The notes beneath the pieces were generated by a model. It did no database searches, was not told where the DNA came from, and saw nothing but the letters and a program-made list of their open reading frames with translations. From contig JAJOZX010008808.1 of assembly GCA_023014485.1 (NCBI GenBank), forward strand, positions 38,501 to 102,500: DNA of 64,000 bases. Reading direction: 5' to 3'. The translations under genes and the position numbers were made by a program. How positions within the stretch are numbered: the first letter of the stretch is position 1; every line of letters begins with the position of its first letter. Shown here in pieces: positions 23,021-34,603 of this stretch. This DNA is from Bathynomus jamesi (lineage: Eukaryota > Arthropoda > Malacostraca > Isopoda > Cirolanidae).

Positions 23021-25935
23021 TAGCGTGTAGCGTCATTGGGCAAAGTGTAACGGATCAAGAGGCACATTTCAGGTTTTGTACAATTGACCTCACTAAATTC
23101 AAAAATGAAAACAAATTTTTTTTGTGACAAGTGCAACACCTCCTTTTTCGCATGTGAAAATCGTGAAAATTGCTAGTTACCCATAACTTTTGGACACTTG
23201 CTTTCCTAGGGTTTGAGTTATCATTTGACCCCTTACAATGTACTGTTTTTCAGGAAAAATAGAAAAATTTATTTTTGGAATAAACATATACACTGTAGGT
23301 AGGTAGACTAGATAGTTTTATTTAGTAAATGATACATTAAAATCTTTAGTTTTGAATGACGGCATAAAGTCACGGGATTTAAGTACTGCTCTAATGTAAC
23401 CATCTCTTGAATCCTTTCCATACACTGCCCCAGACGCTTCAGTTACCATCCTAACACAGCGTTCTACACCTTGGGAGTGGCATGGTATCCGGACAACAAG
23501 GGGCTCTTCAGTGATCTTATCGAGTTGTTCGACAGAGAACTGCTTCGTGAGTGGTGGTTCCATTGTGCACTCCTCCACTGGTGGAAGTAAATCTTTTAAA
23601 TTCTGAGCTTTGTTTGATCTTCGGTGGCCGAAATTCTCTGACTTGCTGTTGAGCAGGTTTGGGAGCTCGTCGAATGGTCTTGATTACATCGATGGCCAAT
23701 TTCCGGTTTGCTTGATCTGCATCTGCAAGCATTGCCAGTAGAACATTCTCAGGGTGAGCCAATATGCATTTTTTGGATCACAGGCCATGTGACAGTCTTG
23801 CTAGCTGGTGGCAGTAATCGTAGCAGCTTGATTTGCTCCAGGAAATGTTTTGGGACATCTGTGCACCTTGGATGGCACTTGATGCTAAACCACATGGGTC
23901 CATAGTGGCACACGACAAACTGTGTGAGTTAATACAGTTCATCACTTGGCTGCGCCATCGCTACATATAGCCGACAAATTCTGCTGGCAGTTGTAACCCA
24001 TCTTGCATGGGAGATTGGTCCAGGCTTCTCTCGTAGAAGATCTTCATTAATGACACCAGTCCTTATCGCTTTCATCATTCTGTAGAGGTAGGCTTGGTCA
24101 CGACTCAATTCAGTAAGGTCAACATCCGGGAGTGTGTGCCCATCAGCATACATTGAATTCCTCTAGAGGAAAGTGGCAAACTTTCACATGTGGCCAAAGC
24201 TTTGCCAATTGGTCCTTTCCATTGAGTTGCAGATTCTGTTGGGCCGATGAGTTCCTTGCACAAGTGGCGCGGTGGGAGTTCATTTAAATGCAGACTACAG
24301 ATGAACCAGTGCAAAGGGCTACCCAGGCGGCACTCTAGCAGGTGTATTGCTCCACTTCTGTGCCCTGTGTTTGTGGCTGTGCTGTCGGCTCCCACTGCAA
24401 TTATCTTGTCTGCAATACCCATTTCTTCAATCGCATTTTGAAGTCCATCCGCAATGACAGTGCCAGTTCCTCGTTCCAGTATCAGATGGCTTAGATAGAA
24501 GGTTCCAGGCTCTCCGACCAGCACATAATGGTCCTTAACTTTCTTTGTGCTGTACCATTTGTTCCCCTTTTTCTCTTTGACAAGTGTCATGTCTTTCCGC
24601 CCATCAAAAAATAAAGCAGTGACTTCCACATCGTGGTAAGTTACTGCTTCCTTCAGATCCCTCCGTACCTTCTGCCGTGCTCTCCATACTTTGTGGTGGT
24701 CAATTACGTTTATCTGATCATCAAAACTAATGATGCCATAGTCAACCAATGTTGCAGTGCTGATAGCTGCAGCAGCCCTGTTCGATACACCATACTGGTC
24801 AGCTTCCAAAGCAACAGTGGGAATCGGTGTGATGTTCCTGTCCTCCTGGGCACTATCACCCATCCACTCATCACCAACACTTTCACCACTGGAGTCTGCT
24901 TCTGCTTGAGCTGATTCGACCACATCTGCAGAGGATGCTACCTCTTGCCGTTCCGTTTTTCTTCTATTCTCTTCTTCTTGTCTTTCTTGCATCTGATCCT
25001 CTCTTGACTTCCTTCTCTCCATCATTTGAGTCACATTTTTATCCACCCGACTGATCTGCATGATCCGCGTGGTTCTCTGGTCGATCAGAAAGGCATGCTC
25101 TCGTCGTGGAACTTTCATTCTTTTTCACAGTGGCATGCAGACAGATCATCGCATTGGCAGACAGCTATGTCAAACAATTGATTCAGGCTTTCCTCGAACT
25201 TCTTGGTTTTTGTGGCCTGCTTGCCTTGCTTCGATGTTTGTGAGCCTTTTTCCATCAATCGGAGCAGCTTGGTCTTCACATTCTTGATTGGCTGTGATGG
25301 AATGTTAGCACGATTCCAAAGGTTAATGAGTGTTTGGCATACCCGGAAAAATCTCCCTGTTGCTGGTGTACTTGTTCTCCTTCAAGAAGAGGAAATGCCT
25401 TGCAACTTGTATACGGGTTGGAAGTTCAGACAGAGGAAGCTCTGATAGTGGAGAACCAAAGACAATGTGGCTGGCAGATCCCCGTGTTCTTTGCGTGCTC
25501 ATTGTACCAGCAAAACTCAACAAGTATCACAGAGGAACACTGAAACAAAAACACAAACGTATAAATAAAAAATATATATGATTATGAGTATATATATATA
25601 AGGCTTGGTTTATATATCACAAAACGCACCTTTCGTTAGTACCTTGGAGTTTTTGAACACTCCATCCACAGAAAAAACACTTGTTTCTCTCAAGCGAGAT
25701 AGCGTAGAACTAAGAAACTCCATGGGATGACTCACTGAGAATAATTAGAAAGCTGCCAGAAGTACCATGTCAGTCAGTGTTGCCAACTGTAATTAACAAG
25801 AATTTTGTATTTTTTACGTGCGAAAAAGGTGTTCTGCTTGTTGCAGAAATTTTTTTATTTCTTTTCTGAAATCAGCAAGGTTGATTGTACAAAATCTGAA
25901 ATGTGCCTCCAGATCGCTCATGACGCTACACGCTA
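23021..25935 (-). mobile_element. DNA transposon A3 (TAG-ended, 8-bp duplication)
   Basis: Ends tagcgtgtagcgtcat on the left (23021) and its complement on the right (25935). The similarity extends through ggcacatttcag and ttttgtacaat on both sides. The 8-bp duplication atatacac occurs at 23013-23020 and 25936-25943. One lineage-A transposase gene is on the minus strand. The length is 2915 bp with no nested insertion seen. Confidence 0.9.
23319..25523 (-). pseudogene. Lineage-A transposase of A3, one large frame open (337 residues)
   Basis: Reading right to left: a degraded N-terminal part (about 25520-25120); then an open frame 25118-24105 starting MKVPRREHAFLIDQRTTR. That frame includes an acidic Glu/Ser-rich linker, TALFFDGRKDMTLVKEKKG (candidate first Asp), IAVGADSTATNTGHRSGAI (candidate second Asp) and WFICSLHLNELPPRHLCKEL. 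After a frameshift near 24150 come DLTELSRDQAYLYRMM and ISHARWVTTASRICRLYVAM. A degraded stretch follows, then 23578-23319 with RIPCHSQGVERCVRMVTEAS (candidate Glu) and SRDGYIRAVLKSRDFMPSF. At least three frameshifts. The best-preserved central domain of lineage A apart from A4 and A6. Confidence 0.75.
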
Positions 25936-25943
25936 ATATACAC

Positions 25944-26207
25944 CGTCTGCTAAAAAAAAAGGGTTCACTCTAAAAACATCCATGGAATCAACATTTTTCA
26001 AACAATCAGTATGAAACTTATAAACCTAAAAGATACATAAAACATCTACCTGTAAACCAGATTTCAGTTCGAAGCTATCAAAAATAACGATTTATCTAAG
26101 GCCGACCAGGGTGGCTGGGGTGACTCTTCATTGTGTTATGAGCCATAGCAGTGGGAACATCTCTTTCCATTAATATATATATATATATATATATATACAG
26201 ATATATA

Positions 26208-26268
<61 letters not shown>

Positions 26269-26980
26269 GGACAATAAATAACGCAGAATTATTCTAAGTC
26301 AATTATACATTCTTGCACCCTCTCCTCTCCTTTAGTAATATATATATATATGTATACACTTCTTCTAAGCCGATTAAGCCTTCTAAGCCAGCTGGTTGAT
26401 TACACCTTCTAAGCCAACTGAGGCTGTCAAGAAGTTCAGTATACGACGAGACATGCCGGCAATCACATCTCCTCTCCTCCTCTCTCTCTCAGGTGCCTTC
26501 TCAGGTCAGGATGCTTTCTTGGGTTAAGTTAAGTTACCTTCTTTAGGTCAGGATACCGTTTTAGGTTAGGTTACCCCTTTGCGGGAGGTCATTCTCCCGG
26601 GCCTCCCCTCAAACCCTCTCTCCCCTCTTCATGCAACTTGGGGGCTACACCCCTCCCAACTTTGCATGCCCTCCCCCACTACCCCTACCCCCTTTGCAAC
26701 ATTGATAATCTTGCATAGCAATTGATTTGAACTCTACATTTTTAGGGCATACTACTGCTAGACATAAATACCAACACGGGCCGAAATGTTTGAATTGGAA
26801 TGCAGTATGAAATATAATTGGAAATATTGCTCAGATACATCAGACTTTGTTTTGTGCTGCGCGTTTTACTTTTTCTGTTTTCCACTAATATTCTATTTGT
26901 CCAGAGATTTAATTGATTAGACACCACTTATTTCAAATTCTTTTTTCCATGTTTTGTTGATGTACGTATCTCTATTCTCT
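25944..26980. other. Non-coding stretch with microsatellites
   Basis: Contains (TA)n then (CA)n at 26171-26266 and short polypyrimidine tracts. The repeated ctaagcc text near 26360-26410 and ggttagg text near 26570 are too short to classify. No gene seen. Confidence 0.6.
26171..26266. repeat. (TA)n and (CA)n compound microsatellite
   Basis: TA units to about 26215 followed by about 25 CA units. Confidence 0.95.
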
Positions 26981-26989
26981 ATTCTTCTT

Positions 26990-27419
26990 CGGAGAGTATA
27001 AGTTTTGTTCACGTAGCTACTACTATTAATTTAACCTCAAACACTATTAATTTCTTGGTCAACAAAATTTAAATGAGTGGGGTCCTTCCTGATCCCGCGA
27101 TAGTGATTGAGGTTAGTCTTTTAAACCACCTGTTTTCGCTGTAAAATTCGTTTCAGTAACTACTGTAATTCTTCTATTTGTGTGTGGACGTAAGAAATTA
27201 GCAATATCCCAGTCTTGGTGTTAAGGTTTCACAAAGGAATCATTACATCTTGTTCCTTCTTTAAAGGTTCTTAATATCTGGCAGGATTTTTTTTTTTTTT
27301 GTAGTGGGGGTTCTTCTTCTGTGTCTCAAATGTCGCATTGTCTTTCATAATCTTTCGTAAATCTTTTGATCTGAATTTCTTTGATTTCTCGTCCATTTCG
27401 GATTAAATATAGTCTACAG
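26990..27419 (-). pseudogene. LINE family 2, copy 1, thumb/C-terminal fragment
   Basis: The nucleotide text parallels the minus-strand LINE copy at 49.8-50.2 kb, for example cccagtcttggtgttaagg and aaaggaatcattac against its aagttttggtataatcag and aagggaatcattac. It is strongly decayed and has no open frame. It is interrupted at 27419 by a hAT element and continues at 29531. Confidence 0.55.
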
Positions 27420-27558
27420 CAGGGGTAGCCAAAACGTCGATCGCGATCTACCAGTAGATCGCAGAGCAATTTTTAGTAGATCGCAGAATGACCAGTAGCT
27501 TAGCCTAGCAACAGAGACCTTACATTTCAAAATACTGACGAGCACACGATCTGACCGC

Positions 27559-28118
27559 CAGGGCCGGATTTACTTGCTTGTGGGCCCTAGGCCAAACCTT
27601 ATCAGTGCCCCCCCCAAAAAAAATATATATATATATATATATCGTAATATTGTAATGTAAAAAAAAAAAGAATAACATAATGTAAACATCAATAATTTTA
27701 TTCAAATTAGTTTTAATCATGTACAACATATTCTTACACAAAGGAATAATGGAAAAAAATACAGTCAAATTGAAGCATAATAAATTTTGCAATAAGAATT
27801 ACAACATAATGTAATACATTACACATTAATAATTTTTAATCAATTAGTTCCATATCAAGTACATCAAAGTAAATCAAGTTCCATATCATGTACAGTACAT
27901 CTTACACATAGGAATAATGGAAAAATACAATGAAACTGAAGCATAATAATTTTGCAAGCACACTATGTGAAGTTCAAATGACTTTTCCTGCTTTTTTCTA
28001 TGGCAAATTTGTCAATGATACTGTTTGTGTCAAGGGATTATAGGAGGTCCCAGTAGGCCCCCAGTTACTGGTGGGCCCAAGCCAATGGCCTATGTTGCCT
28101 ATTGAAAATCCGGCCCTG
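27559..28118. mobile_element. Non-autonomous hAT element nested in the larger hAT
   Basis: Inverted ends cagggccggattt and aaatccggccctg. An exact 8-bp duplication ctgaccgc occurs at 27551-27558 and 28119-28126. It is 560 bp, AT-rich, with no coding capacity. An internal taatggaaaaa-type segment is present twice (about 27745 and 27905). Confidence 0.9.
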
Positions 28119-28423
28119 CTGACCGCTACTACCAAAAATTAGCGTTCTTTAGGTTATCACCTCCATTATCAGTAGCAACATTTATTTGTTTTATCTTTGT
28201 GTTTTACCAGTCATTTAACAAAAAATAACAAAGTTTAACTTTAATAATGCTGAGATATTAATTAATGTCACAGAAAATGGTACGCTAACGTTAATTTTTG
28301 CCAAAATTTCATACCGCAGTAAGCTGAGCTGTTATGAGCATGTGTCACTTAAAGACGGGTCAGTCATTTGAAATAATCGGTGGTGAAGGTCAGTCTCCAG
28401 TCAAATTGCATTAACATCGTTAA

Positions 28424-29283
28424 ATGAGTGCTGGACCAAGTGCCAAGAAACAAAAACTTACAACTTTCACAATGAGTGGGAGACGGCATATTTTTTACGA
28501 TGAAAAATTCAAATGCGCGTGTTTAATTTGCCAGCAGTGTCGCTTTCGCTTACAAACAGTTGGAAGACGAAGTGTGGCTGTTAGATTTAGCTTTTCTGAC
28601 TGACACCACTGCTTTTCTAAATCAGCTAAACTTAGAGTTGCAAGGTAAAAAAAAAACATTGTTGAAATGATTACCTCAGTGAATGCTTTTAAACAAAAAC
28701 TAGAACTGGTATCCTCACAGCTGCAGCGACACAACTGCAGAATTTCACAAACATGATGTCAGAGCTGGAAAGTCAGGGGAAAGAATGCGACCAGTTGACA
28801 GTGTTCGACACGTTGAACAATTGCAGAATGTTATTACAGACTTCAATAGACGGTTCCAAGACTTAGCAACATTAGAACCTGTAGCAACATTCATGTGCTT
28901 CCCATTTGGTGCAAACTTTGACAGTGATGATATTGCATCAAAAATAGCCTTATTGTTTTATATGGACAAATCTGCAATCGAGAATGAAATTTTGACTCTG
29001 CGAAATGACATTCAAATCAAATCCAGGTCTTCAGAAGGAAACTTTTGGCACTACTACTTGAAGAAAAGTATCAAATGTCAGAAAAAGTGCCATGTACTTG
29101 ACAGCATTTTTGGATCAAATACCTTTGTGAGTCAACGTTCTCACACATGAATATCAAATGAAAATACCGAGCCACTCTGACAGATGATCACCTGGATGCT
29201 TGTTTGAGGCTAGCAATCAGCAGCTACAATCGGACTACACACGGCTTGCTGATGCCATGCAGTGCAAATCATCACATCAGTAA
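28424..29283 (+). pseudogene. hAT transposase (GTF2IRD2/ZBED-like), internally deleted
   Basis: Start at MSAGPSAKKQKLTTF, the usual N-terminus of this hAT group. The zinc-finger region that follows is represented by IFYDEKFKCACLICQQ only. The central catalytic domain is missing. The C-terminal half is readable after frameshifts: FLTDTTALLNQLNLELQGKN near 28590, AFKQKLELVSSQLQ, VRHVEQLQNVITDFNRRFQD (28795), FGANFDSDDIASKI, and a dimerisation-type end with RATLTDDHLDACLRLAIS (29165). Inactive: deletion and several frameshifts. The family call rests on the characteristic N-terminus and the C-terminal TLTDDHL motif. Confidence 0.75.
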
Positions 29284-29530
29284 AGTAAGCTCTTCCTATT
29301 CCAGTATACCTAATTTCTACTAAGTTTGGGGTTAAAATTTAATGAAAAATATATTGTGGCATTTGGCATAATTTTATATTCATTTAATTTTATTCTTGGT
29401 ATTATTCTCTCTTCATCTGTGTGGGGTGTTATATAATATATATATAATATATATATAACTGGGCTGGTGATTGTATAGGGAGAACTTTGGAAAAAGTAGA
29501 TCCCATCTCAGTAAAGTCTGGCCACCCCTA

Positions 29531-29829
29531 TTCTACAGTATAATTTCTAGTTCCTCTTATTTTTCGTATATTTTAAGAGTTGGAAATTTTCAGTTAAATT
29601 TCATATTATTGTCTTCTGACCATCTGCATTGTGTACCTGTACTCATTTGTATATGAGGATTTCTCATAATCTGCATGTGGTTTTCATCAGTCTTTTTATC
29701 AGTCTGCTAACTTTTGTCATATGCGAAGGATTTTATTGTATCATTATTTGTTAATTCTTCATCTATATTAGTTACAGCATTATTATGAATATCAGTGACG
29801 CAAGTACCATTCTTTGCGGAATTGAGCTT
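29531..29829 (-). pseudogene. LINE family 2, copy 1, palm fragment
   Basis: Continues copy 1 after the hAT. Text such as atattattgtcttctgacca and tttgtcatatgcgaagg parallels the palm region of the copy at 50.2-50.4 kb. It is cut off near 29830, where the A5 inverted repeat begins. The adjoining LINE sequence (about 1.2 kb in the intact order, including the nested element of copy 2) is missing. Confidence 0.5.
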
Positions 29830-29976
29830 ACAGACCTCGAATTTGGAAAATTTTGTATTTCATGAAAAATACTAACAAAAAATAGTTTTTATTGCTTTCG
29901 TTGATTGGTTGATGTTAAGCGTCAATCAGTGATTGTTTTCTTTTAGAAGCTCATAAAATAGCTGCATGGCTTTATA

Positions 29977-31287
29977 TACGAGGATACTTCAATAAGTATC
30001 CGCACTTTTTATTTTAGTGATAATATAGTATATATAATATATACTATATATAACGAGCCAAACTGAGATCTATAGGCTTATTTAGGCTAGCAACAGTATA
30101 GGCTTATTTAGGCTACTCGTAGCTGTCACATATCGTACTTGTAGTGAGCATGGCTGCGCTGCTTTCAGTTTGTACTCAGGAAGAACAGAGATCCGTGGTT
30201 CGTTTTTTGTGGGCAGAAGGTGTGAAAGGAGCTGAAATTCACACGCGTTTATGTGCTCAGTATGGGAATAATGTATTATCACGGCGAAGTGTGTACGAGT
30301 GGATTCAAATGTTCAAGGAAGGTCGGACATGTGTGACAGATGCTCAGCGCTCAGGACGACCGTCAACATCAACCAGTGGTGATAAGCAGGAAGAAGCCAG
30401 AGCCCTGATTTTCGATGACAGAATATTAACAATAAAAGAAATTGCTTCTTCATTAGACATAGTCAAGGGTCAGCCTATTCGATAGTTCATGACATTCTTG
30501 GGGCTTTCACAAGGTTTGTGCAAGATGGGTGCCCAAAAAGTTGACAGAAGAGCACAAGCGTAATCGTATGGACGTCTGCTCTCGTCTTTTGGCGCGGTAT
30601 CATAATGAAGGTGAAAACTTTTTGGAGCGCATTATCACTGAAAATGAAATCTGGATCCATCACTATGAACCAGAAGGCAAACGACAGAGCATGCAATGGA
30701 AACATCCAATATCTCCCGTTGCAAGGAAGTTCAAAGCGCAGCCGTCAGCAGGTAAAGTTATGCTAACACTGTTTTGGGATACACGAGGCCCTATCCTTGA
30801 ACATTATCTAGAGCGTGGAACTACAGTAACAAGTGCATCGTATTCTGACATACTTCGGAATGAGTTAAAGCAAGCAATTCGCTCAAAACGGAGAGGGAGA
30901 TTGTCGGAAGGTGATATTCTGTTACACGACAATGCGCGCCCTCATACCGCTGCACAGACTAGAAAATGCCTTCAATAACTTAAATTTGAAGTTCTCGACC
31001 ATCCAGCCTACAGTCCAGACCTGGCACCTTCGGATTTTTACCTGTTTGGACCACTAAAAGACGCTTTGAGAGGTCAGCGATTCCAAGGCGATGATGACCT
31101 GAAGGAGGCGGTGCATGACTGGCTACGCACACAGCCAAAAACATTCTTTTGTGATGGCATTAGAAAGCTTGTAGATCGCTGGACTAAGTGTATTGAGAAA
31201 CAGGGAGTCTATGTTGAGAAGTAATGTGTTTATAATCTATCAGATGTGAAAATAAAAAGTGCGAATACTTATTGAATTACCCTCGTA
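29977..31287 (+). mobile_element. mariner element (D34D type) inside A5
   Basis: Inverted ends tacgaggatacttcaataag and the near-complement at 31287 (ataagtattcgcac text on the inner side). The TA duplication is at 29975-29976 and 31288-31289. It holds one transposase gene. Length 1.3 kb is the usual full size for mariner. Confidence 0.9.
30150..31224 (+). pseudogene. mariner transposase with Asp-to-Asn change at the first catalytic site
   Basis: Start at the ATG of MAALLSVCTQ. The helix-turn-helix region has LWAEGVKGAEIHTRL and SVYEWIQMFKEGRTCVTDA with SGRPSTSTS. A frameshift lies near 30470-30520. The catalytic part reads ITENEIWIHHYEPEGK where the family has D-E-x-W, so the first Asp is Asn. 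The second is kept (LLHDNARPHTA, 30930), a stop lies at 30976, and the third is kept (HPAYSPDLAPSDFYLF), 34 residues after the second. Three lesions make it inactive. Full-length 350-codon layout. Confidence 0.9.
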
Positions 31288-31413
31288 TATTGGTTTAATG
31301 GAGCAGCTCTAAGCTAGATGCGAGCCATGCATATCTCGACTTAAATTACTCAGAACTCACCACGTGGAGGTGGCTGCTCTTTGAGTTCCACCTAACCCAC
31401 CCACCACAATAAT

Positions 31414-32489
31414 TTAGAAAGCTTCTTGTTCAGTTTTGTAGTCTCTCTTGGTTTCAAATGATTTCATTGTAGCTTGAGATGCAATTTTGATTTTAACGTA
31501 GCCATCTCTCCTCTCGCTTCCATAAATTGCTCTTGCCGCTGCTGTTACAAGTTTGATACTCCTTTCTACTGTTTGTGTAAGGCAAGGTAATTGAAAGAGT
31601 TTCAATTTTTCTTCGCTAGTGTTCTCAGCCAATGATGTCAACTCTTTGGTTAAGTGTTTTGTCAATGGTGGTTTAAGCCTGATGGGACTATCTGTCCAAA
31701 ATATAATATCAGTGTAGTCAATTTTCGAATGTTTGGCTGGTTATCAGTAATCAGTGCAAGAAGGTTCTCATTCTCATTTGTGAAGGTCCGGGATTAATTA
31801 ATGGCTTTGTCGTGAGCTTAGACGGCTCACTGCTTTCGTCTGTTTGGCTGGAACTTGACGAAACAGTTGCAGCAGTATCAAATTCTTTCATTCCTTTCGA
31901 GATCCGTGCTGTATATTTCTCATACTTTTGTGTAGCCTTTTTCTTTTTGCTCTCTGTTTGGTGACCACTTTATCTACGGATCCAATCATCATTTTTCGAG
32001 ACGTTCGTTGGTCATTAAGGAAATCTCTTTCCAGAACAGAAGCTTTTCGCTCTTTCTCACAACGACATGTCACGAAGTCTTCACATTTACAAGAAGCTAT
32101 ATCAAAGAGCTTCAGTGAGTCAAGTTTAAATTTGTGAAGCAATGCTTGATAGGACGCTTGGTCTTTCCGCATTTTGAATTGTTTCAAGACATTTTGATAT
32201 TTTTCGTACAAACCTTGGATGCGCTGCGTTATGGTCTTATGATGGCTAATTGGAATAGAAGCACGATCCCATAGAGTCTTTAGTTTTTGGGCAAAGACTG
32301 TAGCAACATTATAAATTCTTGGATTAGCTTCTTTTGACTTCGGTGTTTCTTTCATGTTAGACAGGAAAGATTTAAGTATATCTTCGGACGAAGGCAAATA
32401 AATCAGAGAGATCCTTTGGTGGTCCAAATATTGGATTCAGCTGTTGAGTATTCCTTGTCTACCTTTTTTGCTGATTCATTCGCGGCCAT
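31414..32489 (-). pseudogene. Lineage-A transposase of A5, central domain deleted
   Basis: N-terminus at 32489 (MAANESAKKVDKEYS), with a frameshift at about 32430 into an open frame 32427-31888. That frame carries FAQKLKTLWDRASIPI, FDIASCKCEDFVTCRC (Cys cluster) and LERDFLNDQRTSRKMMIGS. The frame then jumps to the C-terminal block at 31665-31414 with LFQLPCLTQTVERSIKLVTA and ERRDGYVKIKIASQ. All of the GRKD, CDSTxxNTG and SHARW blocks are missing, so this is an internally deleted, non-autonomous copy. Confidence 0.75.
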
Positions 32490-33119
32490 GGAAGCCGTGC
32501 CTAATTTTGCTTTGTGCGTCGGAATAGAATTAGACTATATTAATGACTAAATGTTTTTAGTGAATCTGATTCAATATAAAAATTTATCAAAGCAATCAAA
32601 TAATCTGAAAAATATATATAAATTATAATGTAATATAGTATAAATAACAAACCCTAAATAATATAATTATGAAATAATTTAAATCTGTGAAAATCTAAAC
32701 AAATGGAAACCTTAAAATGGTGCTAAAACATTTACTAAAGTTGAGAAACTCAACGAAAGATATAAAAATTCCTATTTTTGTTAGTATTTTTCATGAAATA
32801 CCAAATTTTTCAAATTTCTGTGAGAAATGGGAGAAAAGTGTATAAATGAAAAGTTAAAGAACATAACTGGACAAATCAAATGAAACAAAAATGGTCTTCC
32901 TAGCATAAACACAACGGAAGATACGTTTAAATCTTTGAATTTTTCCTTAATTTTTTGGGGGACTTGAATGGCAAAATCTTTGACCTCCTTGAGGTAGGTG
33001 AAGTTGATGACGCAGGTAACTAATGTTTTACAGATTTCTTATTGGTACCACAGACTAACTTTTTGGGTGCCCCTATACAAAACTGAATTCTGAAAAAAGT
33101 TTTTTTCACTCCACCCTAG

Positions 33120-33841
33120 TATGGAAAACTGATGTGTGGGTAGTTGGGAGGTAACGAAAATGGTTCACTGAGTAGGTAGGTAGTTAATCTAACAATTATT
33201 AAATTCCTTTTATGTCAATAACTGGGTGGATGAAACCAATTGGTTGCTCACCAGAGTTATTCTCCACACTAGTATTTATATACTGTGTGACAAGAGCGTG
33301 CTCGGTAATAGATATACATTACCGATCAACCAACCGAAGAAAAAACTAAGAGGACGCTGGTGGAAAAAGCCCCGCGAAAAGGAGAACAAAGGAGAACGAA
33401 AACGAGGAACGGGGCGACAAGACGGAACGAGAGAAGGGAGAAGAACAGACAACGAAAAAAGATCCCCACCAGCAAGTACGCTCTTAACAATTAAACAAGA
33501 CAGGAAAAGGGACTCTCTAATAACTAGCAGTAAGTGACTAATTGTGTTTTAACCCAGTTAGAAGTAAACTCATTAAATTAAGCTGGGTTAGACAACTTAG
33601 GCCTACATTGTGGCCTAGGACCTAGCATCAACTCATAGCTTAACAAAAGTGAAGGTAGATTGCCCTAACCTAATTTGGTGAGGAATCCTACTGTGGACCT
33701 CAATTTATCTGCCCGCTCTGGACCATTTCCGGAATCTCTAGGCTGACCCTTACAAGGCTAGACTTAATCTACTCTATAGTTAGACTGGAGATATTAGGGG
33801 TGAGTTAATTGGGGACCAATTCATACAGAGCATTTTCCACA
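33120..33841 (+). repeat. 5' LTR of the BEL element
   Basis: Begins tatggaaaactg and ends gcattttccaca, giving short inverted termini. It contains a 103-codon frame (33226-33537), very rich in Lys/Arg, that is kept in both LTRs. Promoter and polyadenylation signals could not be placed by eye. Confidence 0.9.
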
Positions 33842-33863
33842 TTGGTGGTCCGTGTGTGGGAAT
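33842..33863 (+). promoter_or_regulatory. Candidate primer-binding site
   Basis: ttggtggtccgtgtgtggga begins immediately after the LTR. The TGG start is what pairs with the CCA end of a tRNA. The tRNA is not identified. Confidence 0.5.
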
Positions 33864-34603
33864 TTACAAACCTTAACCTTACTTAACAAAAATTGCAGAA
33901 TTAGGCTAAATGGTCTAGCCTAAGCCTAACCTAATCAAGCCTAATTAGGTCTACAACCTAGGGCCTAACTAGGAAACATTTACATTTAAGGAGTCTCATT
34001 CTCTTATAAGCTTAGACCTGAGTGACACATAAGTACTTGGGGGGGATTAAACCAAATTTAAAACTTGACTGTTTTGTCTGTGATCTCTCTTCTCTAGTAA
34101 TTTATTCTTGTCCTATATTTCATTACGATCCCCAGTTAAACAATTTTGACTTAAACATGGACAGTGGGGAATTGAAAAAGTTAAAAAAGAAAAGGGGGGG
34201 AAAGTTGGGTGCTGTTACAAAGGCCGTGAACACTTTTAACAATATTATACAACCAGGTAAGGAAGATTTAGAGTGCGTAATTCTTAAATTGGAAAAGAAA
34301 AAGAAGGAAATAATAGCCATTGATGAGAATATTTCAGAGTTAGTTGAATCCGAAATGGCTGAAGAACAACTGATAGACCTTTACGCTGATAATGATGTTC
34401 AGGTAATCTCAATTGAACAGCAAATAAGGAGACTACAGTCTCGTTTGACTGACTTAACACCAAATAAACCTACTTCTGATTTTAATCAAAGTAGAGCTAA
34501 CTTTCAACCAAATTTAAGTGGCATGCCAAATCATGAGTCACAAGAATTTAGGGCTACTTTACCCACTTTGCTAGTACCAACATTTGAAGGGGACACGGTA
34601 CAA

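Larger units (their letters stand above)
27420..29530 (+). mobile_element. hAT transposon with GTF2IRD2/ZBED-type transposase remnant
   Basis: Ends caggggtagcc (27420) and ggccacccct (to 29530). The 8-bp duplication is gtctacag / ttctacag (27412-27419, 29531-29538), with one mismatch. Near the left end the gatcgcgatctac text resembles known hAT subterminal sequence. It carries a degraded transposase and a nested smaller hAT element. Confidence 0.85.
29830..33118 (-). mobile_element. DNA transposon A5, left end deleted, carrying a mariner
   Basis: The right end is intact: the complement of tagggtggagtgaaaa ends at 33118. The left inverted repeat is recognisable only from about 29836 (gtatttcatgaaaaatacta, complement at about 32800), so roughly 300 bp of the left tip are absent. 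The right target duplication gtgtacac is now at 43651-43658 because a BEL element sits between it and the tip. The transposase gene is on the minus strand. Confidence 0.75.
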
